A stretch of 64,000 nt of DNA from Pseudanabaena sp. PCC 6802 (GTDB taxonomy: Bacteria > Cyanobacteriota > Cyanobacteriia > Pseudanabaenales > Pseudanabaenaceae). Numbering within the stretch: position 1 is the stretch's first letter; every line of letters begins with the position of its first letter. A program made the position numbers and the translations under genes. A model generated the notes under the pieces. The model worked only from the letters and a program-made list of their open reading frames with translations, made no database searches and was not told where the DNA came from. This document shows positions 26,097-35,651 of the stretch, piece by piece. The DNA lies in assembly GCF_000332175.1 (NCBI RefSeq), contig NZ_KB235910.1, positions 497,278-561,277 on the forward strand, read 5' to 3'.

Positions 26097-28055
26097 ATGG
26101 ACGTAAATCAAACACTGGGTATAACTAGCCATAATCGCTCGTCTATGCAATCCCCTATTCCTCAAGGCTCTGTCCTGCGCGATCGCTACATCATCAGAAA
26201 GGTAATCGGCCAAGGGGGGATGGGGCGCACCTACGTAGCCGAAGACACGGAGCGTTTCAACGAAATCTGCGTACTGAAGGAATTTATTCCCCTGTCGCAG
26301 TCGCCTGATATTGCGTCCAAGGCAAAGGAACTATTTCTCCGCGAGGCAAGCACCCTTTACCAGATCCGACACCCGCAGGTACCTGAGTTTCGCGCCACCT
26401 TTGAAGCAAATGGCCGCCTGTTCCTCGTCCAGGACTATGTCGAGGGCAGATCGTATCGCGAGTTGCTATCCGAACGCCGTCGAGGTGGGCAACTATTTAC
26501 AGAAGCGGAGGTAGTGACGCTGCTGAAACAGGTGCTACCCATCCTGATCTACCTCCACGATCGCGAAATTATTCACCGCGATATCTCGCCGGAAAACTTG
26601 ATGCTGCGATCGACCGATCGCAAACCCGTACTAATTGACTTTGGGGTCGTGAAAGAGGCGGCAACCCAATTGCAATCCCACCTGGGCTTGCCCCAATCCA
26701 CTGTGGCAGGTAAACCGGGCTATGCCCCACCGGAGCAGCTACAAACAGGTCACGCCTATGCCAGCAGCGATCTCTACGCTCTGGCGGTCACCGTTGTCGT
26801 CTTACTAACTGGGAAAGAGCCGCAGGACCTATTCGATCGCGACAACCTGAGCTGGCAGTGGCAGCGATTTGCATCAGTCAGTCCCGACCTTGCTAAAATC
26901 TTGAACCGCATGTTGAACTACAAACCAGCTCAACGTTTCTCCAGCGCGGAAGAAGTACTGGATGCCCTAGAAGGCGCTCCTCTATCTGAAATCAAAACCG
27001 TTGCTGTAGGTCGTCAACCCACGTCGGAAGTGCTGGCTGGTTTGTCTGAAAAGACCGTATATGCTCCTTCTGCTCCGCGCAGCCCGCGACCGAAGAAATC
27101 TAAGTCACCTGCTTCCAACCAATCGGGGCAAGGTGGAGGGATCGACATATTTTTGGGTGCTTTACTAGTACTGATTTCCGGGATTGCATCCTGGGCGATC
27201 GCTTCTGCGATCTTCGAGCGCAGCAAACCATCCACGCCAACACCTAGAGCGATCGATAATAATTCCAGCCCAACTACACCTGCGATCGCACCTACACCAA
27301 CCACACCTAGCGAACCGTCTCTCACTAACGTCAACAAAAGCCTGAACTTCAACGACCCCAATCGTGCTGCGGTAACCGACAAAGTCAGCGCTGGTCAGAG
27401 CATTACCTATCGCTTTAATGCCAAGAAAGGTCAAAAAATGACTGCGTCACTGACTGGTAGCGGTCTCCAAATGACTCTCAATTTTGAAGATCAAAAACCA
27501 ATTGACAGCAGATCCAGCAATATCCGCGTCGGCTACTGGCAAGGGAAATTACCTGCCAGTGGAGCCTACTTTGTCGTCATCAAGACCACGCAAGGCGTAC
27601 CTGAAAGCAACTTCAATTTAGAGATTCAATTGGAAGATGCACCTAATCCCACTCCCACTCCTACGCCAACGGCAACCGCCAGTCCGTCGCCGACACCGAC
27701 CGAAACTCCAACCACTCCACCTTCTCCAAACAGCTCTAGTCCTGACTCGAAACCGCAGGTAATTTCCAGAAACGTCGAGTTTCCACCTGGGACATTTGTT
27801 ACTTCTGTGAACGATAGCGTTGGCCCCGGTCGGGTAATTCGCTACCGAGTTGGCGTACTGGATGGCCAAACTTTTGGCGTTCGAGTTGCCGAGGGCAATG
27901 TCAGAGTAGAAATCTTCGATCCGAGCGGCAACCAGATCGGGGATATCTCCGGTGGCGGCCAGCAGCAAATCCCCGATGCGCGAGCGGGCAACTATAAGAT
28001 TCGAGTGACGAGCGACTCCGAGTCCAGCTTCAGGTTGGATGTGCTGGCCAAGTGA
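26097..28055 (+). CDS. Serine/threonine protein kinase with C-terminal PPC-like domains
   Basis: The 652-residue protein has a Pkn2-type kinase domain (about 27-295) with the glycine loop VIGQGGMGRTYVAE, VLKEF for the ATP-binding Lys, HRDISPENLML (near 160) and DFGVVKEA. A membrane segment (about 350-372) follows a Ser/Pro-rich linker. The outer part has two domains (about 420-515 and 560-652) like pre-peptidase C-terminal (PPC) domains, split by a Pro/Thr-rich linker. This fits a receptor-like kinase with a sensor outside the cytoplasm. An internal Met at about residue 17 is an alternative start. Confidence 0.9.
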   Translation: MDVNQTLGITSHNRSSMQSPIPQGSVLRDRYIIRKVIGQGGMGRTYVAEDTERFNEICVLKEFIPLSQSPDIASKAKELFLREASTLYQIRHPQVPEFRATFEANGRLFLVQDYVEGRSYRELLSERRRGGQLFTEAEVVTLLKQVLPILIYLHDREIIHRDISPENLMLRSTDRKPVLIDFGVVKEAATQLQSHLGLPQSTVAGKPGYAPPEQLQTGHAYASSDLYALAVTVVVLLTGKEPQDLFDRDNLSWQWQRFASVSPDLAKILNRMLNYKPAQRFSSAEEVLDALEGAPLSEIKTVAVGRQPTSEVLAGLSEKTVYAPSAPRSPRPKKSKSPASNQSGQGGGIDIFLGALLVLISGIASWAIASAIFERSKPSTPTPRAIDNNSSPTTPAIAPTPTTPSEPSLTNVNKSLNFNDPNRAAVTDKVSAGQSITYRFNAKKGQKMTASLTGSGLQMTLNFEDQKPIDSRSSNIRVGYWQGKLPASGAYFVVIKTTQGVPESNFNLEIQLEDAPNPTPTPTPTATASPSPTPTETPTTPPSPNSSSPDSKPQVISRNVEFPPGTFVTSVNDSVGPGRVIRYRVGVLDGQTFGVRVAEGNVRVEIFDPSGNQIGDISGGGQQQIPDARAGNYKIRVTSDSESSFRLDVLAK

Positions 28056-28519
28056 TTAAATCCACAATTCCAAACATCTAGGCTTGGGATCGATGGGTAT
28101 ATCTAAATCCTCAGCGAGATAGTTTTCCCAAAACCCACCCGCGCCAGGTAGCTTAATAATTAGACTTAAGTAGTATCGTTGCTACACAAGGCTTTCAGGA
28201 ACGACTTAAAATCAGGTAAAAGGCTTACACAGTAAGCTTTTGATGCCATTTTAGCCGCTTTATTGCCGATAAAGTCTATTCTGTAACGACTGCGAAGAGT
28301 GGTACCAACTAATACCAATTTGAATAGTAAACATGACAGATCTAAGGGGGTGAAGGGGTTCCACCCCTTCGTGGAGGCAACGCCCCCACACCCCATCTGT
28401 AACCCGAACAATTTAAATTGGTATAACGTTCCCAATCACCCGCCACAAAAAAACTGAACGCTCATAGAAAGCATCTCCTCGGTTGGGTGCATTAGGGTTG
28501 TTATGCCGCGTTGCATAAT
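28056..28519. other. Gap with a palindromic repeat
   Basis: No gene is supported. The repeat at 28312-28424 takes up the middle. An 89-codon minus frame at 28166-28435 runs through the repeat and is rejected. A short minus frame at about 28058-28165 (ending DLDIPIDPKPRCLELWI) could be the end of a lost gene; it is not recognised. Confidence 0.4.
28312..28424. repeat. Palindromic repeat, ATACCAATTT ends
   Basis: The ends ATACCAATTT and AAATTGGTAT are inverted. Inside are GAAGGGGTTCCACCCCTTC and GTGGAGGCAACGCCCCCAC, the same core as at 2040-2152 with different ends. Confidence 0.8.
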
Positions 28520-29138
28520 TCACTGAAGGATATGAAGCCCATGAACTACACCACCCTCTGAATCAAATCTAGGCTCAATAATAGGAAAAAATCTATTATC
28601 CCCTTTCTCAAAATGTCTAAAAATGGCGTAGGCAACTAAATCGGCAAGTTGAATCAATCTTGATGCCTTTGAATCTAGAAATAGAGGTACTTCCGAGAAG
28701 TTTCTTATCACTCCCCAAGTGTATCCAATTGTTCTAAAGTCAGTAGCCAAAGATTGAATTGTTGTTTCATAAGTAGATTTATCGAAGATGATAATTCCTC
28801 TATGCGTGTCACCGTTTCTATGCAATCTCATTAAGTACTTATCAAATCTACTGGCTAATTGCTCAAAGGCAACTTCAACAGGATCTCGCGGAGATACAAC
28901 AGATTTCTTAATCACGCTTGCAAAAAGTCGATTGCTATTGTGAGATTGCAAGAAAACTCTTAAAGCATCTTCGATTGCTTGATGCCTATCATCTTTAGGG
29001 TGACTTCTCCACTGTCCTCTTCCACTGAACATTGGACTACCATGCAACTCAACTGTTGCTGGATCGGCAGGATCAAACCTAGCTGCAATTTTGTCAAGCT
29101 CGGTAGAAATCCAATATCCCTGTCGCTCAAATACACAA

Positions 29139-29146
29139 AATCCAGC
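29139..29146. repeat. Target-site duplication of IS copy 2, left
   Basis: AATCCAGC lies directly at the left end of the element. Confidence 0.95.
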
Positions 29147-29155
29147 GGGAGCATC

Positions 29156-30025
29156 TCAGTTTTGCAAGGCAAGGTTAAGAGAGCCATTAAGGTAAGCAGA
29201 ACGGTGTTTGAGGACTTGTGGCACATTATCACGGTTCCATTGAGCGCCAGAGATTTTGATGCGTCTAGCGATTTGCTTAACAGCAGATTCCACTGCGCCA
29301 GAACCAATAGAGCAAATCTGCTCGGTTTGGAAATACCAATAATCAGGAATACGATGGCGATGCTTGTGCAGATAAGCAATAAAATTGATGCTCTGAGGAC
29401 TAGCTAAGTGATTGAGCTCAGCAATAGCTGCAGTCACATTACCCCGCCACAAAAAAGCTTCGACCCCAGTCAAAAGTTGAGCTGTAGCCTCAATTTTATG
29501 CAGGTTTTCCACCAAATGGAACCAGTCCAAGATTTCATAGCGACTATCAGGTATAGAGATCTGGGCAATAATATTCCAAATCCCATCATGTCCATCCCCA
29601 ATACAGGTAACCATATCTGCTAAAGGCTGTCGATTTACCCAGTCTGTTAAGGCAATGTTATCTTGAAATGTGGCAAATATGGCTTGTCCATGCAAGTTCA
29701 CAGCTTTATAGTCCTTCCACTCACTTGGCTGTCCAAGTGGCGTGCGCAGTCTGATTCTGCCTCCATCGACACTTAATTCCTCGACCGACTCTTCTACCTC
29801 TAGGGGGCTAAATTCATGGCGATGCACCAGGCGCTGTTGTGTACTGCGCGATATTTGCACTCCCATCAACATGGCTAAGTCTTTGGCGGCTTGTTCGTAG
29901 GATACATTCGCACTCAAGATCAGGCTACATCTTTCCACATACGGGCTCACCTGGCTATAGGGGGCTACTTTGAGCTTCTGCGCTTGCTTTTGCGTGAGGT
30001 GGAGCTGTCCGATGCTGCTTTGCAC
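29156..30025 (-). CDS. ISKra4-like transposase, main catalytic frame (orfB), copy 2
   Basis: The 289-residue product is identical to that of copy 1 (10-879). See that entry for motifs. Its first start is a GTG inside the overlap with the upstream frame, so it is probably made by frameshift. Confidence 0.85.
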   Translation of the reverse strand: MQSSIGQLHLTQKQAQKLKVAPYSQVSPYVERCSLILSANVSYEQAAKDLAMLMGVQISRSTQQRLVHRHEFSPLEVEESVEELSVDGGRIRLRTPLGQPSEWKDYKAVNLHGQAIFATFQDNIALTDWVNRQPLADMVTCIGDGHDGIWNIIAQISIPDSRYEILDWFHLVENLHKIEATAQLLTGVEAFLWRGNVTAAIAELNHLASPQSINFIAYLHKHRHRIPDYWYFQTEQICSIGSGAVESAVKQIARRIKISGAQWNRDNVPQVLKHRSAYLNGSLNLALQN

Positions 30026-30231
30026 TCGCCTGCGGCGTCCTGCTTCTGTGCCCGTAACTGTGCGGATAAAAAACTCCCTATTTCTGGGCTGACATGTTCG
30101 AGGATTTGCTGCCGCACAGCGATTTCGATCCCTTCCAAGCTGGTTAGTTGTTCCGATGGTGTATTCTGATAAAGGATGGCGGCAATAGCTTGAACGTGCG
30201 CTTGCATTTCTTTTTCCTGCTCTGGAGTCAT
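29965..30231 (-). CDS. ISKra4-like transposase, N-terminal frame (orfA), copy 2
   Basis: The 88-residue product is identical to that of copy 1 (819-1085), with the same ribosome site and the same 61-bp overlap with orfB. Confidence 0.75.
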   Translation of the reverse strand: MTPEQEKEMQAHVQAIAAILYQNTPSEQLTSLEGIEIAVRQQILEHVSPEIGSFLSAQLRAQKQDAAGECKAASDSSTSRKSKRRSSK

Positions 30232-30343
30232 GGTTGCTCTCCTTGGGGTTGGTTTCTCGTATTCCTATCTTCTGATTTCTTCCCCCTTTTGGCTACCCAT
30301 CTATATTAAGCATTATTACTCAGTGCAAAGTTGAGATGCTCCC

Positions 30344-30351
30344 AATCCAGC
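30344..30351. repeat. Target-site duplication of IS copy 2, right
   Basis: AATCCAGC lies directly at the right end of the element. Confidence 0.95.
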
Positions 30352-30417
30352 TAGCACGAAATATTGTTGGTTGGGGTCGTGGGTGGTACCAGACTCATCT
30401 ACGTACAATAAGTACAT

Positions 30418-30868
30418 GTAGCTTTTTACGTCCTTTAAAATTAAAATCAGTCGAGGGAAGACCAAGCTTCCACGATCCGAAAAGGTCAGATCTCTCGACT
30501 GTTGCTTTTATAATAGCACTTGCTTAAAGTATTGGCGAGTTTCAGTTGAAATTCTTCGTAGTCAGTAGATCCCTTCTAGGAAAACGGTCTTACCGATTGG
30601 CTAGCGGCATAACATGGGGTTCGCTTCTACAGAAGCCAATTTATTCTTAATTTTGACATTGCCAACGCCTGTTCGGCAATAACCCTGTGCTATATAACTT
30701 TCAGCGATCGCTGACTGTCGATCGCTTTTTTAAATTTAGAAACTAGTGCTGATGAAGATGGCTGTGCGATCGCCAAAACTTTCTGAAAAGATTAAACTAG
30801 CGATCGCAACCAATTTACATAATATCCTCCGCGCTTATTGACTGTGGATGGTAAAAAGCTAATTACGT
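30418..30868. other. Intergenic region before rnz
   Basis: No gene was found. It should hold the promoter of the split DUF3800 gene at its left and of rnz at its right. A hairpin GCTTCTACAGAAGC lies near 30625, and HIP1-type GCGATCGC sites occur near 30705 and 30800. Confidence 0.4.
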
Positions 30869-31807
30869 ATGCAAATCACTTTTCTCGGTACCAGTTCGGG
30901 CGTTCCTACACGCAGTCGCAATGTTTCCAGTATTGCCATGCGCTTGCCGCAACGGGCAGAAGTTTGGCTGTTTGACTGCGGCGAAGGCACGCAGCACCAA
31001 ATCATGCGCAGCGACGTTAGGGCTAGCCAGATTACTAAAATTTTTATTACTCACATGCACGGCGACCATATCTTTGGTCTAATGGGCCTGCTGGCTAGTT
31101 GCGGTCTGGCTGGCGATGTCAAGCATATCGATATTTACGGCCCGCCTGGATTGAATGACTACCTCAATGCCTGTCAGCGCTACAGCGAGACCCGTCTTGC
31201 CTATTCCGTCAAAGTGCATGCGGTAAAACAGGGTCTGGTGTTTGCCAATGATGAATTTGAGGTGACCTGCGCGCCACTCAAGCACAGGGTTACGGCTCAC
31301 GGTTTTCGCGTTACTGAAAAAGATCGCCCCGGACGGTTTGACATCGACAAAGCTAAAGCCTTAGACATCCCTCCAGGCCCAATCTACGCCCAACTGAAGC
31401 GCGGTGAGACCGTTACCCTCGATGATGGCCGCCGCATTGATGGTAAGGAATTTTGCGGCTCGCCCATAATCGGTCGTAAGTTTGTCTATTGTACGGATAC
31501 GATCTATTGCGACAAAGCTGTTGCCCTAGCCAAAGATGCCGATGTTCTGATTCATGAAGCCACGTTTGCCCACCAGGATGCAGAGTTAGCAATCCAAAGA
31601 CTGCATTCCACCAGCACGATGGCGGCACAGGTAGCACTGAATGCAGGCGTGAAAGATTTGATTATGACTCACTTCAGTCCTCGCTATGCACCCACTAATG
31701 CTATTACGTTGGAAGATTTACTGACAGAAGCGCGGATGATTTTTGCCAATACTCATCTGGCCTACGATTTCATGACATTTGAAGTGGGTAGCAGCCTTAA
31801 AAAATAG
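30869..31807 (+). CDS. rnz: Ribonuclease Z (tRNA 3' processing endonuclease)
   Basis: The 312-residue protein has the metallo-beta-lactamase motif [10 protein letters not shown] (near residue 62) and the short-form RNase Z features: [20 protein letters not shown] at the N-terminus, [30 protein letters not shown] and the C-terminal MTHFSPRY. It cuts tRNA precursors after the discriminator base. Length fits the usual short form of about 310 residues. Confidence 0.96.
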   Translation: MQITFLGTSSGVPTRSRNVSSIAMRLPQRAEVWLFDCGEGTQHQIMRSDVRASQITKIFITHMHGDHIFGLMGLLASCGLAGDVKHIDIYGPPGLNDYLNACQRYSETRLAYSVKVHAVKQGLVFANDEFEVTCAPLKHRVTAHGFRVTEKDRPGRFDIDKAKALDIPPGPIYAQLKRGETVTLDDGRRIDGKEFCGSPIIGRKFVYCTDTIYCDKAVALAKDADVLIHEATFAHQDAELAIQRLHSTSTMAAQVALNAGVKDLIMTHFSPRYAPTNAITLEDLLTEARMIFANTHLAYDFMTFEVGSSLKK

Positions 31808-31852
31808 TCGAAGTATTTGCTGGTGCTGCGATCGCAAAAAATAAATCACAAA

Positions 31853-32482
31853 TCAAGCAACAAGGCGATCGCCCACCCTCTCTAACTGCGCCTCACATTG
31901 GATAAAAACGAAATTAAGTGCTCCAGCTAATTTATCAAGCTCTTGAATGGTGTAAAACGTGGAATTTTTGGTGAATATCTTTTGCTCTAATTTGCCAATC
32001 TGCCAGCGATCGCCATTCGAGGTAATCCCAAATATAACTACGTCAAGTTCTGCATTCAAACGTTGGGCAGCTATCATCTCTGCAATGCACTGTCCCCATG
32101 CTGCCTCAAAGTTGTCTTGCTTAGCTTCAACAAGCATGAGATAAGGACGATCGAATACAACTTTACCAAGAGGCGATCGCCGCGCCAGAATATATTCTGG
32201 AAAGCCAGATAGGTTTTCATCGTAGTTTAGCGATTGGTGGCTCCACAGCAGGAATTTACTGCGATAGTGCTTCCATATTTCCTTGAGTACTGGATAAATG
32301 AGATTTTCGCAAATTGCGAATTCAGAATTATCAACTACACCTTCCCGCATCATTAATGTTAAATCTTCACGAAAGTAGTCGGAGAGTGTGAAATCTAATT
32401 CCTGCACGAAATTTGCTTCAGTGTAGGCGATCTGAAATTCTTTGATCGCTGCGCCAATTGTTTTATAGCTACCAAATGACAT
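31853..32482 (-). CDS. Hypothetical protein, possible PD-(D/E)XK nuclease fold
   Basis: The 209-residue protein is of a kind common in cyanobacteria but without a name that I know. The segment FDRPYLMLVEAKQDNFEAAW gives a possible E-x-K core with strands around it, and GQCIAEMIAAQRLN follows, as in restriction-endonuclease-like folds. This is inference. No mate gene for a restriction system is adjacent. The next gene on the same strand encodes DUF429. Confidence 0.6.
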   Translation of the reverse strand: MSFGSYKTIGAAIKEFQIAYTEANFVQELDFTLSDYFREDLTLMMREGVVDNSEFAICENLIYPVLKEIWKHYRSKFLLWSHQSLNYDENLSGFPEYILARRSPLGKVVFDRPYLMLVEAKQDNFEAAWGQCIAEMIAAQRLNAELDVVIFGITSNGDRWQIGKLEQKIFTKNSTFYTIQELDKLAGALNFVFIQCEAQLERVGDRLVA

Positions 32483-32570
32483 ATTAAATTCCAGTTATCT
32501 AATGATTTTACAGGTTTATCCCAAACGTATTATAATGTAGCATTCCTATGCTAGTCTCCTACAAGCACAG

Positions 32571-33299
32571 TTAGCCAGGTCGCCACGGAACGACAATATA
32601 ACCTTGCTGGCGATCGCCCAACACCAAATTCCTTTGCCTGCCCCAATACCACCAATGACTTGCTACATAAGCACAGATCAGGCTATCAAGCCGATCTTCC
32701 AATGCCTTCAGTGCCGCTCCGCTGTAGGGAATATCCAAAACAAGATCGTCGCTAATCTCTAAGGAAGGCTCTAATTTAGGTAGGGTGGAGATAATGTGTT
32801 GGTATAATCTATCCAATTCGACGCGACGTTGAGCTAATCTCCCCTTTTTATATTTGAGAATGCGTTCTAAACCAAATAGATAGATAGTAGCTGGATGTGG
32901 AAATACCTCAATCTGATATCTTCCCAAGTTTTGCGGTTCTAGATCGGGAGCGTGTTGAAATCCTTTTGTTTCCAAAGTAAGTCCAAATTCTACAGTGTTG
33001 CTTGCAAATGGTAGGCTTAAATTCGCGGGATAGCATCCCGCATGATATTTACCAAAGTGTCTGTGCGCGAGCTTATCTGGCAGTCTCATTCCCGTGCAGT
33101 TGGGAATAATTGTAGGGGCATCAACTGCAACCATTGCTGCTTCTTCTGGCTGTATCCAGCGATCGCACCAGAGCCAGATCTCGTCTATTGTTCCCAATCG
33201 TTCTAAAGACAGCAGTTTAAGCTTGCGATCGCGCCATTCCAAACAACACAAGCCACTGGGTTGCGATCGCCACCCCAAGTCGATACCAATAAACTTCAT
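32571..33299 (-). CDS. DUF429 protein, predicted RNase H-like nuclease
   Basis: The 242-residue protein matches DUF429: FIGIDLGWRSQPSGLCCLEW at the N-terminus with the first Asp, VAVDAPTIIPNCTGMRLPDK with the second, and EVFPHPATIYLFGL further on. The fold is predicted to be RNase H-like. The substrate is unknown. It is divergent from the Uma2 gene downstream, with 58 bp between. Confidence 0.88.
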   Translation of the reverse strand: MKFIGIDLGWRSQPSGLCCLEWRDRKLKLLSLERLGTIDEIWLWCDRWIQPEEAAMVAVDAPTIIPNCTGMRLPDKLAHRHFGKYHAGCYPANLSLPFASNTVEFGLTLETKGFQHAPDLEPQNLGRYQIEVFPHPATIYLFGLERILKYKKGRLAQRRVELDRLYQHIISTLPKLEPSLEISDDLVLDIPYSGAALKALEDRLDSLICAYVASHWWYWGRQRNLVLGDRQQGYIVVPWRPG

Positions 33300-33357
33300 A
33301 ACAATAGTTTATTACTTTGCTAGACTAAAATGCAGGCAATGTTTAGCGATTCAGATT

Positions 33358-33918
33358 ATGACTATTGCAACTCAACCGCTCTCGCTTGAAGAATTTCTGA
33401 AACTGCCGGAGACCAAACCAGCCAGCGAATATATCGATGGGGAGATTTACCAAAAGCCTATGCCTAAAGCCCGTCACTCTCGACTTCAAGGAAGTTTTAT
33501 TCGTACTATTAACGAGATTGCAGAAGGTATAAAAATTGCCTATGCCTTTCCAGAATTGCGCTGTACTTTTGGGGGGCGATCGCTCGTTCCTGACGTAACA
33601 GTTCTGTTGTGGGAGCGTATTGAATTTGATGACAACGGAGAGCCATTGGATGATGTGAGAGTGGCACCGGATTGGACGATTGAAATTCTCTCGCCAGAAC
33701 AAAGTCCGAATCGCGTAACTGGGAATATCCTCCACTGCATTCGACATGGTTGCCAGTTAGGTTGGCTTGTCGATCCAGGCGATCGCTCTATCCTTGCCTT
33801 TTTACCAGATCGGCAACCAGTATTGTGTGAGGGCAGCAATCTCATCCCCGTACCCAAGGCTATCCCCCTCGATCTCAGCAGCGATTTAGTTTTTAGCTGG
33901 CTGAAGATGAAAGAATAG
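33358..33918 (+). CDS. Uma2 family (DUF820) putative endonuclease
   Basis: From ATG 33358 the protein has 186 residues: SLEEFLKLPETKPASEYIDG, RCTFGGRSLVPDVTVLLWER, APDWTIEILSPEQSPNRVTG and GCQLGWLVDPGDRSILAF. The upstream in-frame ATG at 33094 would read through the DUF429 gene's opposite strand, so it is rejected. It is a close relative of the gene at 50576-51115 (both have PDWTIEILSPEQS). lipB follows 12 bp downstream. Confidence 0.9.
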   Translation: MTIATQPLSLEEFLKLPETKPASEYIDGEIYQKPMPKARHSRLQGSFIRTINEIAEGIKIAYAFPELRCTFGGRSLVPDVTVLLWERIEFDDNGEPLDDVRVAPDWTIEILSPEQSPNRVTGNILHCIRHGCQLGWLVDPGDRSILAFLPDRQPVLCEGSNLIPVPKAIPLDLSSDLVFSWLKMKE

Positions 33919-33930
33919 ATTTTACTAATT

Positions 33931-34593
33931 ATGCGTCAGTGCTTGTTATATCAAAGCGATCGCCCCATTCCTTACCAGAGCGCTTGGCAGTGGCAAAAGG
34001 ATTTAGTGGCAGCACGCAAACAGGATGAGAGTTTACCCGATGTCTTGTTGCTGATGGAGCACCCACCCGTTTACACGCTGGGGCAAGGTTCTAGCTTGGA
34101 GTTCTTGAAGTTCGAGCTGGACGCACCCGGAATTGAATGCCATCGCATTGAGCGAGGTGGCGAAGTAACTTATCACGCGCCCGGACAAATTGTTGGATAT
34201 CCTATTCTCAACCTCAATTTCTATCAGCGGGATTTGCATTGGTACTTGCGACAGTTAGAGGAAATTGTTATTCTGACACTGGTAAAGTACGGCGTGCTTG
34301 CCGATCGCATACCAGGACTAACGGGGGTATGGGTGAGCGGTGAGAAGATCGCTCAAGTTGGCATAAAAGTTAGTCGTTGGGTAACCATGCATGGATTTGC
34401 ACTGAATGTAGATATGGACTTAGCTGGCTTCGATCGCATCGTTCCCTGCGGTATTCGCGATCGCGCTTGCTGTCAGCTTGCCCAATTCGTTCCTGACATT
34501 GATATTGAACTGGTTAAGGTAGCGATCGCGCAGTCGTTCGCTCTAGTTTTCGATGTCGAGTTTCACCTGCTTGCTGATACGAGCGAACGTTAA
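33931..34593 (+). CDS. lipB: Octanoyl-[ACP]:protein N-octanoyltransferase LipB
   Basis: LipB moves octanoate from acyl carrier protein to lipoyl domains of pyruvate dehydrogenase and other complexes. The 220-residue protein has [56 protein letters not shown] and [12 protein letters not shown], then VPCGIRDR with the catalytic Cys. Length is usual. Confidence 0.95.
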   Translation: MRQCLLYQSDRPIPYQSAWQWQKDLVAARKQDESLPDVLLLMEHPPVYTLGQGSSLEFLKFELDAPGIECHRIERGGEVTYHAPGQIVGYPILNLNFYQRDLHWYLRQLEEIVILTLVKYGVLADRIPGLTGVWVSGEKIAQVGIKVSRWVTMHGFALNVDMDLAGFDRIVPCGIRDRACCQLAQFVPDIDIELVKVAIAQSFALVFDVEFHLLADTSER

Positions 34594-34622
34594 CCTGGAG
34601 CGCTCCCGTAGTTTGGATACCA

Positions 34623-34730
34623 TGCTTACGCCAGAATTTGTCAGTTTAGATCGCCAGGTGTTCGATTTGCTTCGGGAGGAAACCATGAAGAATATGGAGT
34701 TAGTTTTAATTGCCCAGCACCTGATTTAAG
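34623..34730 (+). CDS. Possible small ORF, 35 aa
   Basis: A short frame reads MLTPEFVSLDRQVFDLLREE and then TMKNMELVLIAQHLI. It starts 30 bp after the lipB stop and shows no clear ribosome site. The helical, charged sequence looks like protein, but it may be the start of a lost gene. I do not recognise it. Confidence 0.3.
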
Positions 34731-34799
34731 AGCGATCGCTTGCCGTTTTGTGGCAAAATTGGCTTGTAAGCCAGTATCTCGATCGAGGGCGCATTTACA

Positions 34800-35651
34800 A
34801 TGTGGAGCATGTTTGAGCTTTTTCCGGAAGAGTTGCAGATCGATATTCTTGACATCGGAGCTGCACTCAACGAACGACCACCCTACCAATCATTGGTGGA
34901 TGCTGGGCGGGCGCGGATAATTGGCTTCGAGCCAAATCCCCAGGAGTGCGAGCGCCTGAATCGGGAATACGGCGAGCCGCATCGCTTTTTCCCATGCTTT
35001 GTCGGTGACGGGAAGACGGCGATTTTCCACGAGACGAATTGGTCGCTGACCGGATCGCTTTACGAACCCAACTCTCCACTCCTGGAAAAATTTCAGAATC
35101 TGGCGGAAGTTGTGCAACCAGTTGCAATGCATTTAGTAAGCACTACACGGGTTGACGATCTGAGCGAAATAGACAATGTGGATTTTATTAAAATCGACGT
35201 ACAAGGGAGCGAATTGACCGTCTTTCAGAACGCATCGCGCCTCCTTGCTGGTACGCTTCTCATTCAAGCTGAAGTTTTGTTTGTAGAACTCTATCGAAAT
35301 CAGCCAATGTTTGCTGACGTAGATATTCTTTTAAGAAGTATGGGTTTTCAGTTCCACGCATTCGACAGCGTTGGGCGGCGTGCGTTCAAGCCGCTTATGG
35401 CCAACCGCGATATCAATTCGGGAGTCCGTCAGATCCTTTGGGCGGATGCGCTTTACGTGCGCGACTGGATGAACCTCGAAGAACTCGATGCCCAAAAGCT
35501 GCGCAAATATGCCGTACTCGCTCACGATATACTGCGGTCGTACGACCTCGCCCATCTAGTACTTGCGGCTCTAGACAATAAAATCGGAACTAGTTTCGCC
35601 GTTACTTACTTGAATCGGTTGGTCAACAAGGTTAGTTCGTCAAAATCCTAA
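34800..35651 (+). CDS. FkbM family methyltransferase
   Basis: The 283-residue protein has a SAM-binding pattern (IDILDIGAALNERP as motif I, ARIIGFEPNPQECERLN as motif II) and the FkbM signature VDFIKIDVQGSELTVFQNAS. FkbM-type enzymes methylate sugars or other small hydroxyl groups. No glycan cluster is adjacent, so the substrate is unknown. Its 3' end overlaps the DUF1016 fragment by 20 bp. Confidence 0.85.
   Translation: MWSMFELFPEELQIDILDIGAALNERPPYQSLVDAGRARIIGFEPNPQECERLNREYGEPHRFFPCFVGDGKTAIFHETNWSLTGSLYEPNSPLLEKFQNLAEVVQPVAMHLVSTTRVDDLSEIDNVDFIKIDVQGSELTVFQNASRLLAGTLLIQAEVLFVELYRNQPMFADVDILLRSMGFQFHAFDSVGRRAFKPLMANRDINSGVRQILWADALYVRDWMNLEELDAQKLRKYAVLAHDILRSYDLAHLVLAALDNKIGTSFAVTYLNRLVNKVSSSKS

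Larger units (their letters stand above)
29147..30343 (-). mobile_element. ISKra4-like insertion sequence, copy 2
   Basis: This 1197-bp element matches copy 1 at 1-1197 and has the same orientation. It is flanked by the 8-bp direct repeat AATCCAGC at 29139-29146 and 30344-30351, and its insertion splits a DUF3800 gene. The near-perfect match to copy 1 and the intact duplication mean recent transposition. It carries the same two transposase frames. Confidence 0.97.
28520..30417 (-). pseudogene. DUF3800 gene split by an ISKra4-like element
   Basis: The N-terminal part (30417 down to 30352) reads MYLLYVDESGTTHDPNQQYF and then VL, with the YVDESG motif typical of DUF3800 and AAAGGA upstream of the ATG. 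The rest (29146 down to 28520) starts AGFCVFERQGYWISTELDKI and runs to LHILQ and a stop. Removing the IS and one copy of the 8-bp duplication AATCCAGC joins them in frame to 22 + 208 = 230 codons. Acidic residues fit an RNase H-like fold (VDESG, ADLVAYAIFRH). A residual 175-residue frame from 29047 could still be made but lacks the N-terminal half-domain. Confidence 0.93.

Noticed and set aside
28058-28165. Short frame ending DLDIPIDPKPRCLELWI
   Set aside because: It looks protein-like but has no recognised family, no clear start and is only about 36 codons.
28166-28435. 89-codon minus-strand frame
   Set aside because: Its first half runs through a palindromic repeat, and no family or ribosome site is seen.
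1-30343. True composite transposon
   Set aside because: The segment between the two copies is mainly housekeeping genes and the outer flank of copy 1 is not visible, so only recombination potential is supported.
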